From Mariniphaga sediminis (GTDB taxonomy: Bacteria; Bacteroidota; Bacteroidia; Bacteroidales; Prolixibacteraceae): 64,000 nucleotides of DNA. The DNA lies in assembly GCF_003573545.1 (NCBI RefSeq), contig NZ_QWET01000005.1:124001-188000 (forward strand), read 5' to 3'. Position numbers and translations under genes: made by a program. Below, piece by piece: positions 47,493 to 54,749 of this stretch; positions within the stretch are counted from its first letter, which is position 1, and the number at the start of each line of letters is the position of its first letter. The notes below the pieces were generated by a model. That model had not been told where the DNA came from. It did not search any database and saw only the letters and a list, made by a program, of their open reading frames with translations.

Positions 47493-48713
47493 ATGCCTAC
47501 CCGTGAAGGAACAAAAGAGAATATGTCGGTTTCCAAGCCAATGCTGATGCCCCAGGAAGAAATGCTTGAAATAAAAAGCAGGGGGCAAAAAATGAAAATC
47601 GGGATTCCGTCCGATTATTCAAAAGTGGAATACCGGGTGCCCCTGACTCCTCAGGCGGTTGATTTGCTGACTTCTTACGGGCACGAGATTTTTATTGAAA
47701 AGGATGCGGGAAAAATGTCCAGTTACACCGATAAGGAGTACCGCGCAGCAGGGGCTGTGATTGTAGATAAAAAAGAAGAGGTATATCAGTGCGATATTGT
47801 TTTGGGTGTAGCGCCTTTTGGCAGTGAGGAAATTGATTTGCTTCGCGGGAACCAGGCGGTACTTTCCAATATGCAGATCCAGGCACATAACAGCAAGTCG
47901 ATTCAAAAACTGATTCAAAAGAAGGTAACTGCCATTGCCTTTGAGAGTATAGAAAATGAACAGGGATTTTTGCCTATCGTGCATCAGATGAGCCAGATTG
48001 CAGGGGCCACATCCGTTACGTTGGCCAGTGAATACCTGAGTAATGCCCACAATGGAAAGGGTGTGCTTTTTGGTGAGGTGACAGGCATTACTCCTGCCGA
48101 GCTCGTTATAATCGGAACCAGTACTGCTGCCGAGTATGCTGCCCGTGCAGCCCTCAGCCTGGGGGTGCTGGTGAAAGTTTTTGATACCTCGGTTTACGAT
48201 TTAAGTAAGCTGGAGGAAAAACTGGGCCGCCGGATTTTTACTTCTGTCTTTTATCCGAAAGTGTTACGCAAAGCGCTCATTTCTGCCGATGCCGTGATTG
48301 GGGCCATGCAGTTCAATACCACTCCAAAGTTCAAGGTGTCTGAAGATTTGGTGAAACAGATGAAGGAAGGTTCAGTTATTATCGATCTGAATGCCAGTCA
48401 GGGAGGTTGTTTTGAAACGACCAAATGTACTGATTTACATAACCCCACGTACATTAAGCATGGCGTGGTGCATTACTGTGTGCCGAACACACAGGCCATT
48501 GTGGCCCGCACGGCATCCATTTCCCTCAGTAACATTCTCATTCCTATTCTTCTGGCAATTGGCGAAAGCGGCGGGGTACATAACTACATTAAAAACTCCA
48601 AAGGGTTCCGGAAGGGAGTTTATATTTACCACGGTATTTTGACCAATCCCGAAGTGGGGCGGCTGTTTAACCTTTCGGCAAAAGATATCGATTTACTGCT
48701 GGCCGTCTTCTAA
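47493..48713 (+). CDS. Alanine dehydrogenase / PNT alpha-family protein, catalytic residues diverged
   Basis: 406 residues from the ATG at 47493. Alanine dehydrogenase/transhydrogenase N-terminal domain (MKIGIPSDYSKVEYRVPLTP), NAD-binding Rossmann domain (VIIGTSTAAEYAARAALSLG) and the final AIVARTASISLSNILIP region. However, the blocks that carry the catalytic lysine (VKVKEP in characterised enzymes) and histidine (FTYLHLA) read VLGVAPF and LSNMQIQAH, so both appear lost. The fold is certain, the alanine-to-pyruvate activity is not. It overlaps the convergent pullulanase gene by 4 bases. Confidence 0.85.
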   Translation: MPTREGTKENMSVSKPMLMPQEEMLEIKSRGQKMKIGIPSDYSKVEYRVPLTPQAVDLLTSYGHEIFIEKDAGKMSSYTDKEYRAAGAVIVDKKEEVYQCDIVLGVAPFGSEEIDLLRGNQAVLSNMQIQAHNSKSIQKLIQKKVTAIAFESIENEQGFLPIVHQMSQIAGATSVTLASEYLSNAHNGKGVLFGEVTGITPAELVIIGTSTAAEYAARAALSLGVLVKVFDTSVYDLSKLEEKLGRRIFTSVFYPKVLRKALISADAVIGAMQFNTTPKFKVSEDLVKQMKEGSVIIDLNASQGGCFETTKCTDLHNPTYIKHGVVHYCVPNTQAIVARTASISLSNILIPILLAIGESGGVHNYIKNSKGFRKGVYIYHGILTNPEVGRLFNLSAKDIDLLLAVF

Positions 48714-50644
48714 TTTTCTGCTTTAACCAGAATCGTCATTGAAATAGCCTCTACTTTTACTTCAGCGGTTATCATTTCGTCTATTCCCTCTTCGCTGAAA
48801 TGGTCATTTTGTACCATTATACGGAAATTTCCTTCAGGAAGGGGAATGGAAACAGGCTCCCGGTTCCCGTTAAAAATAAGAACAATATTTTTCCACGGAT
48901 CGCCCGAGGGGTCTCCGTCAATGCAGTAAGATACCACGCCTGTTTTATAATCCGTACAAAAATGAATGTAATTTTGAATCCGGCTTGTTTCCTTCATCCG
49001 AAAGGCTGGATGATTTTTCCGAAGTTGAATCAGTTTTTGATAATATTCAAAGACATCGGAATATTCTTTTTTGCGGCTCCAGTCGATTTGATTTACCGGG
49101 TCGGGCGATTTGTACGAATTTCCGTTGCCTCCTTTCGTACGGCAAAATTCCATCCCGGCGTGCAAAAACGGAATTCCCTGCGAAGTAAGTACCAGCGCTC
49201 CCGCCAGTTTTACCATTTTTCGCATTTTTTCGTCGCTTGCTTTGGGAATGCTTAATTTCAATTTGTCCCACAACGTGTAATTGTCGTGGCAAGAAACATA
49301 ATTGATGCATTGTCCAGGCAGGGCAGCCCATGGTTTTTTGGAGGTTTCCACATAGTCGTAAACAATTTGCGGGTGCTGCACTGCAGCAACAATGCCAAAT
49401 TTTACTGCCTCCTCCCTTAAATCGAGGCCGCTTACAAACCCTTTTGATTTTTTGAGGCCGTGATTCCCTTTCAGTGCGTCACGGAAATCATCATTAAAAG
49501 CAGCAATCCCGGGCATCCTGGATGTGTTTTGTTTCAGGGCCCTGTGTTCTTCGGGCATGGGACTTTGGTCGGCAGCCCACCCCTCACCGTAAAGTAACAG
49601 TCCGGGTAATTCGGCCCGAATGGATTTCATCGTTTCCAGATCATATACTCCCATTAAATCAAAACGGAATCCGTCAATGTGAAACTCTTCGGCCCAGTAT
49701 TTCAAAGAATCGATGATGTACTTCCGTACCATGGTGCGCTCGGTGGCCATTTCGTTGCCGCAGCCCGAAGCATTGGCAAATGTCCCGTCGGATTTCTGCC
49801 TGTAAAAGTAGCCGGGCACGGTTTGATTAAAAACAGATTCTTTGGTAAAATAAGTGTGGTTGTATACCACATCGAGAATTACTCCGATTCCTGCCGAGTG
49901 GAGCGACTGTACCAATGTTTTGAACTCTTTTATCCTTACGGTACCATCGTAAGGGTCGCTGGAGTATGAGCCTTCCAAAGCATTGTAATGCAGCGGGTCG
50001 TATCCCCAATTGTATTTTTCCTTTGGTTTTTCTTCATCTACGGTAAAAAAGTCGTTTACCGGCAACAGATGAACATGCGTTACTCCCAGTTCTTTCAGGT
50101 GCGCCAGACCGGTTGCCAATCCTTCCGGCGACTTTGTTCCCTCTTCGGTAAATCCTAAATATCTTCCTTTATGCTGAATGCCTGATGATTCGGCAATGGT
50201 AAAATCGCGTACATGGGTTTCGTATATTACCGCGTCGGTAAAATGGCTCAATTCCGGTTTTTTGTCTGCTTCCCAACCCTTCGGATTGGTTTTTGCCGGA
50301 TTGAAAATGATGCCGCGTAACCCATTTACCCCCACACAACGGGTGTAAATATCCGGGGTTTCTTCCAGCCACTCACCGTCGTTTACCCGGAAGGTATAAA
50401 ATTTCCCTTCATAATCTCCGGTAAGGATGGTTGACCAGGTTCCGTCATTGCCTGACTGAAGCTGCGTTTTGTGAAAAGCTTCACCGGTTTTTCCGTCTTT
50501 GTATAATCTGAACTCCACTGTTTTAGCCGTGGGCGCCCAAATTTTTACCGATGTTTTTTCTGGGGCCCAGAAAACGCCCAGATCTTTCTCGTCGGAAGAA
50601 GGATAGGTAGAAAAATCGATATGGTTAAATTTCCAGTCTCTCAT
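48710..50644 (-). CDS. pulA: Type I pullulanase (GH13), cytoplasmic
   Basis: 644 residues, no signal peptide. N-terminal CBM48-like beta domain (VKIWAPTAKTVEFRLYKDG), then the GH13 barrel with YNWGYDPLHYN (the pullulanase signature), GVILDVVYNHTY, the nucleophile Asp in GFRFDLMG, the acid/base Glu in LLYGEGWAA and YVSCHDNYT. It splits alpha-1,6 branches of glycogen or imported maltodextrin-type glucans in the cytoplasm. The ATG overlaps the stop codon of the upstream small-protein gene by one base (TAATG), so the two are translationally coupled. Confidence 0.93.
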   Translation of the reverse strand: MRDWKFNHIDFSTYPSSDEKDLGVFWAPEKTSVKIWAPTAKTVEFRLYKDGKTGEAFHKTQLQSGNDGTWSTILTGDYEGKFYTFRVNDGEWLEETPDIYTRCVGVNGLRGIIFNPAKTNPKGWEADKKPELSHFTDAVIYETHVRDFTIAESSGIQHKGRYLGFTEEGTKSPEGLATGLAHLKELGVTHVHLLPVNDFFTVDEEKPKEKYNWGYDPLHYNALEGSYSSDPYDGTVRIKEFKTLVQSLHSAGIGVILDVVYNHTYFTKESVFNQTVPGYFYRQKSDGTFANASGCGNEMATERTMVRKYIIDSLKYWAEEFHIDGFRFDLMGVYDLETMKSIRAELPGLLLYGEGWAADQSPMPEEHRALKQNTSRMPGIAAFNDDFRDALKGNHGLKKSKGFVSGLDLREEAVKFGIVAAVQHPQIVYDYVETSKKPWAALPGQCINYVSCHDNYTLWDKLKLSIPKASDEKMRKMVKLAGALVLTSQGIPFLHAGMEFCRTKGGNGNSYKSPDPVNQIDWSRKKEYSDVFEYYQKLIQLRKNHPAFRMKETSRIQNYIHFCTDYKTGVVSYCIDGDPSGDPWKNIVLIFNGNREPVSIPLPEGNFRIMVQNDHFSEEGIDEMITAEVKVEAISMTILVKAEN

Positions 50645-51183
50645 TAAAGATTAAATAATGTTTTGCGCAATAACACCTGCCGGCTTCCCAGCTTTTTCCC
50701 TTTAGCTTCTGAAACAATCACCTTTACTTTAGGTAACCTTTTGAGGGTTTTGTCGAAGCCGTAAAAACGGTTTAAGTCGATATTCAGTGTGTGGCTTTGC
50801 CCCTTCATCAGGTACAGCGGGTAAAACCAGTTATTTTGCGTTCCTTTCAGTTTGAATTTTCTTTTCAGCCAAATACTGCTGAATACCAGCAGCGGAGTGT
50901 CTATGTCCACATCGGTATTGCCTGTGTTGGTAATGGTAAGCTCCAGGGTATCGGGGTAGTACAGGCGATCTTTCATCAGCTCTACCGTTACTTTCTTTTT
51001 TTTGAACAACGGTTTTTTTACAAACCCTGATATTTTAAATGTTCCAAACAGAAACATTGCTGCCAAAGCTACCGCCACAATCAGTATCCAGACCAGTTTG
51101 TGCCCTTCCGGCCCAATTTCATTCTGAGCCAAAATACGCTCAGAAAAAGCCAGCAAAAAAAATGTTGTAAGCGCATGCTTCAT
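50644..51183 (-). CDS. Membrane-anchored beta-domain protein, unknown function
   Basis: 179 residues from the ATG at 51183 (longer versions need a TTG). Possible signal peptide (MKHALTTFFLLAFSERILAQ), then one strong membrane segment (about 31-50), then a basic juxtamembrane KKPLFKKKK and a beta-rich domain with LELTITNTGNTDVDIDTPLLVF, like Ig/arrestin-type domains. No family name recognised. Coupled to pulA by TAATG overlap. Confidence 0.65.
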   Translation of the reverse strand: MKHALTTFFLLAFSERILAQNEIGPEGHKLVWILIVAVALAAMFLFGTFKISGFVKKPLFKKKKVTVELMKDRLYYPDTLELTITNTGNTDVDIDTPLLVFSSIWLKRKFKLKGTQNNWFYPLYLMKGQSHTLNIDLNRFYGFDKTLKRLPKVKVIVSEAKGKKLGSRQVLLRKTLFNL

Positions 51184-51241
51184 TTTCTCAGAATTTGATG
51201 CAAAAGTAGCAGAATTTTTGGGTTGAATCAGCTTAAATAAC

Positions 51242-51269
51242 GACAGCCCGGACAATTAACCGGGCTGTC
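51242..51269. terminator. Perfect 10-bp hairpin between two minus-strand genes
   Basis: gacagcccgg/ccgggctgtc with an 8-base loop. It lies downstream of the DUF4395 gene and upstream of the next gene, so it likely ends DUF4395 transcription, although no T tract follows on the minus strand. Confidence 0.6.
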
Positions 51270-51342
51270 TTGTCAAATCTGATTCTTTCAGGTAGTTATG
51301 AACAGATTTTCCCTCTTGATTTATTTTGTCATGGCATTATAT

Positions 51343-51780
51343 TTATTTATAGAGAGGTAGAACCAGAAAAGTATAAATGATACAACCCAGGCAAATGTTG
51401 AAAGCAAATTCCAGCAATGCGCAAAATATCAGAACGCCGGCAACAATCATGGACGCAGTATAGAGCTGCAATAAAAACAGAGTGGCAACCATCAGTGTCA
51501 TGATGAATCCCAGCCGGGCAGCAAAAATCTTGGGCGCTTTGTCAGTGGGCTTGTTGTTTAGGTTTAGCAGTCGGGCCAAACCTGCACTGGCAACACTCAG
51601 CGGACTGAACTTTGATTTGGTAAATGCCCGAACGTAAAAATCTGCCAGTAATACAAGCGGAAATAAAACGGAATTGAATACAAAACCGGCAATAACGAGC
51701 ATTATGGTGAAAAATGCATTCAGCCGGGTCAGGCTTTCATTTACCTGTTCGTTTGATATAGGACATACAATTTGCTTCAT
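51343..51780 (-). CDS. DUF4395-family membrane protein
   Basis: 145 residues. Four hydrophobic segments; the family landmarks CPISNEQVNESLTRLNAFF at the start, DFYVRAFTKSKFSPLS, a conserved PKIFAARLGF block and the ending ALLEFAFNICLGCIIY are all there. The paired cysteines in ICLGC and the N-terminal CP are conserved in the family, whose function is unknown; related genes often sit beside thioredoxin or rhodanese genes. Confidence 0.85.
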   Translation of the reverse strand: MKQIVCPISNEQVNESLTRLNAFFTIMLVIAGFVFNSVLFPLVLLADFYVRAFTKSKFSPLSVASAGLARLLNLNNKPTDKAPKIFAARLGFIMTLMVATLFLLQLYTASMIVAGVLIFCALLEFAFNICLGCIIYTFLVLPLYK

Positions 51781-51936
51781 ATCTGAATACTCTTTTATTA
51801 CTTTTCCTGTTTAAAATTTCAAATTAAATATAAAAACGTCTTTTTGTCTCATAGTGACTTAAGAACCTTTCTTTTCCTGATAAAAATTTAATACAGTACT
51901 CATCATTTAACATTTTTCGGATTATATAATTCATAA

Positions 51937-51967
51937 AAAAGGCCCTTCCGTTGTGGAAGAGCCTTTT
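51937..51967. terminator. Bidirectional terminator-like hairpin
   Basis: aaaaggcccttcc facing ggaagagcctttt with one mismatch and a 5-base loop; A tract on one side and T tract on the other. Confidence 0.6.
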
Positions 51968-52294
51968 AACCAAGTTCGTTAATATCCTATCTCTTCCACA
52001 AAGTAAAAGCAGAACACATACAAGCCATGTTGTATGTTGCTGTACTATTATTTGCGAAAGAATTTTGCATCTTTTTGTCTTTTGTTGAGGACAAATATAA
52101 ATATAGTTTTAAAAAATGCAAGCGGAAATGCGGTAAAGTTTATCGAAGAGGTATTATGTGGTAACGTTTTATGTTCAGGGATAATCATGTAAATTTATTG
52201 TTATCAGGAGCTTATGTGAATCAAGAGTTGATATTAGCTGATTGTCAATAATTCAAACCACTCCGTGGTTGCGTCTTTACTCCGCATTGCCCTC

Positions 52295-52391
52295 CCCCGA
52301 GCTTCGCACGGGGCTATTTTTGTTTATGTCCTTCGGACATTTCTTTATCCCGAAAGGGATTAAACAATAATAGCCACGGGCTTTACCCGTG
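52295..52391. repeat. REP-like cluster of four short palindromes
   Basis: Hairpins ccccg/cgggg (52295-52313), atgtc-cttcg-gacat (52326-52340), atccc-gaaa-gggat (52347-52360) and cacggg/cccgtg (52375-52391) follow one another with short spacers. The pattern is common as interspersed repeats in Bacteroidota. Confidence 0.7.
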
Positions 52392-52449
52392 ATAATAAAG
52401 CGGATATGAGAAGAACCCCAAAGTGGGTTCAACCTTTGATTCGTATTAC

Positions 52450-53205
52450 TTATTGTTTTTTGTGGCTGCGTTTTAGTTGTTCCAGCACGTTTTCTTTTCT
52501 TCTTCGTGAAACAGGAATATGTTCGTTGTTGGAAAGTTTCACACTGTTTTCCGTTTTTATATATGATTTTACGTGTTTCAGGTTGACAAGGTGGGTTTTG
52601 TGTGTTCGTGCGAACCCGAATTCCTGCAGCAGATCTTCGAATTCCACCAGTGTTTTGGCGACCAGCATGTGGTTGCCGTTTTCAAAATAGATGTGCGTAT
52701 AATTTCCTTCTCCCTGGCAGCGGATAATTTTGTGTACTTCGGAAAATTGGATTTGGTCGCCGTCGGGCAAGCCAATGCGTGGCGATCCGGGCTGAAAAAG
52801 GTTGTGGTAAAGTTGTTTCATCCTAACGTTTTTCTGCTTTTGCAGGATGCGCTCGGCTACTTTTTTTACAGCGGCTTTCAGGTCATTGTGGTTAACAGGT
52901 TTCAGGATATAGTCGGCGGCAGAAAAGCGGATGGCTTTGATAGCGTAGTTGTCGTAAGCCGTAACAAAAATGACCTCAAAGCTGAAATTTTGTAAATGTT
53001 CCAGCAGTCGAAACCCATTGGCACGGGGCATTTCAATATCAAGAAAAACCAGATCGGGCGGTTGTTCCCGGATGAGTGAAAGCGCTGCCTCTACCGAATC
53101 TGCCTCTCCCAAAAGACTGACTTCGGGGCAGAATTCCCGGAGGATTCCGGCCAGGTTTTCACGTCCGTGCTTTTCGTCGTCAACAATAATGGATTTAATT
53201 TGCAT
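52450..53205 (-). CDS. LytTR-type response regulator
   Basis: 251 residues. Receiver domain with VDDE pocket, phospho-Asp56 (LVFLDIEMP), Thr in FVTAYD and Lys in YILKPVNH; C-terminal LytTR DNA-binding domain (IIRCQGEGNYTHIYFENG, FARTHKTHLVNLKHV, VKLSNNEHIPVSRRRKE). Likely partner of the LytS-type kinase whose gene starts the same minus-strand region at 60967, although four other features intervene. Codes last in that gene row. Confidence 0.93.
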   Translation of the reverse strand: MQIKSIIVDDEKHGRENLAGILREFCPEVSLLGEADSVEAALSLIREQPPDLVFLDIEMPRANGFRLLEHLQNFSFEVIFVTAYDNYAIKAIRFSAADYILKPVNHNDLKAAVKKVAERILQKQKNVRMKQLYHNLFQPGSPRIGLPDGDQIQFSEVHKIIRCQGEGNYTHIYFENGNHMLVAKTLVEFEDLLQEFGFARTHKTHLVNLKHVKSYIKTENSVKLSNNEHIPVSRRRKENVLEQLKRSHKKQ

Positions 53206-53345
53206 TTTATTTTTTCAATAGGATGGATATTTCCCTCTTTTTGTTTTTGCATCTGTTTGAATAGGTTCAAAGGGATTATAAGTTATCAACAAAGTTAAGT
53301 GTTAAAAAAAGAAAGGCAATAGTGTGTTAATTCTGTTGTCATAAT

Positions 53346-54587
53346 CTAGTTTGTCAATTCGGTTAGTAAACTGGTTATGTTTTTTTCTATGGTACTATTA
53401 TATCCTTGAAAATTCATAAGTACATTTCCTTCGGGGGAAATGATGATAAAATTCGGGTAACTGGACACTTTATAAAGTTCACCAATATGAGGTGCTGAGT
53501 AGAGTATGGTTGATTCCAGGTTATTTTTTCGGGCAAATTCCGATATCCCTTCCTTTTTATCTATTTCGCTGCTAAAGATGCTCACCAGGGCAATTTTTTC
53601 ATTATCCCTGAATTTCTCTTCAAGCCTGTTCATCATTTCACCTGCTTCAATACAATGCCCACACCAGGTGGCAGTAAATTCAAGGAGTACGTATTTACCC
53701 AGTAAATTTTTGTTCGATAACATTGTGTCTTCGTTTAAAACCGGCAGGCTCCAATCCGGAGCTTTCTTCCCCACCAGATTCCCCGGGTTTTTAACTTCGT
53801 AATTTTGATTGGCCTCCTGCCATTTTTTTGGTAATAAGTTTTCTTCACTAAAAAAACCGGGGTCAAGATGTGGATTAACGTTGGTTTGAATAAAATGAGC
53901 TGTTTGAAATTGACTGATTGAACTGCTTTTTAGAACCCGGTGATAATATACCGGGAATAATGCATTTTTATCGAAACACAGGTCATAGGTTATTTGGGCA
54001 TGTGAACTACCCATATCCAGATTAAACGAATCAGGGGGTGATTCACTTTTCCCCGGAGTTAAAATAAAACGCAGACATGGATTATTGTTGATGGAAGTAT
54101 CCGGTTTCTGTTGTATAATGCTGGTTTCATTGTTCAGTATTTCATTTATTTTGTCGGCAATTTGATATGGAGTAACAAAATACAACTGGTGGTTATGATG
54201 GACAGCAGGAATCATTTTGTCACCCAATTTTCTGTCGATAAATGCATGGGGTTTTTCTTTTTGGCTGATTTTTTCAATTTTGCCTTTATAAGACCTGTAA
54301 ATAGTACTATTGAAGAATATTGAAAATTCGCTAAATACGTCCCCTGGGTTTTTGAAGTAATAATAAAACCCACACAAGGTATCCGCAGGTTCTTTTTTTG
54401 TGACTATGGTTGATTCAATGGTCATCGGATCTCCATAAGGAAAGGAAAAAGTATAAGAGCATTTGGATTCATACGTTTGATAATTGCTTAATTCATCAGC
54501 AATTTTTTTCAGGGTATTTTCGGCCTGTGAAAGTGCAGGGAAACAAAATGTTTGTAACAGGAGAATCAAAATTATTGATTTTTTCAT
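53346..54587 (-). CDS. Secreted TlpA-like thiol-disulfide oxidoreductase
   Basis: 413 residues. Signal peptide MKKSIILILLLQTFCFPALSQ. An N-terminal beta domain (about 25-265) resembles the DUF/LolA-like sensors often joined to TlpA, and the thioredoxin domain holds TWCGHC (Cys309/Cys312) with SYPNFIIISPEG as the cis-Pro region. It reduces or isomerises disulfides in the periplasm or at the surface. It lies between the M56 sensor and the LytTR regulator, 140-160 bases from each. Confidence 0.88.
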   Translation of the reverse strand: MKKSIILILLLQTFCFPALSQAENTLKKIADELSNYQTYESKCSYTFSFPYGDPMTIESTIVTKKEPADTLCGFYYYFKNPGDVFSEFSIFFNSTIYRSYKGKIEKISQKEKPHAFIDRKLGDKMIPAVHHNHQLYFVTPYQIADKINEILNNETSIIQQKPDTSINNNPCLRFILTPGKSESPPDSFNLDMGSSHAQITYDLCFDKNALFPVYYHRVLKSSSISQFQTAHFIQTNVNPHLDPGFFSEENLLPKKWQEANQNYEVKNPGNLVGKKAPDWSLPVLNEDTMLSNKNLLGKYVLLEFTATWCGHCIEAGEMMNRLEEKFRDNEKIALVSIFSSEIDKKEGISEFARKNNLESTILYSAPHIGELYKVSSYPNFIIISPEGNVLMNFQGYNSTIEKNITSLLTELTN

Positions 54588-54749
54588 CGGCTTTTTGTTT
54601 TATAATTAAACCACTTATAAGTTTTATTATTAAAGCAGAACCTGGTCTTGATGCATCGTAAATTTCCCCCTTATTTTAGTGTTAAAAAGATAGGGAAATT
54701 CTGAGACTTTACCTTCAATTTGAAACCTTCAGTTTGGTTAGCAAAGGTG

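Larger units (their letters stand above)
51781..52449. other. Intergenic region with terminator-like hairpin and REP-like cluster
   Basis: 669 bases without a gene. A strong hairpin lies at 51937-51967 and a cluster of four small palindromes at 52295-52391 (separate entries). Between them (51970-52290) the sequence is AT-rich and I recognise nothing. Confidence 0.6.
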
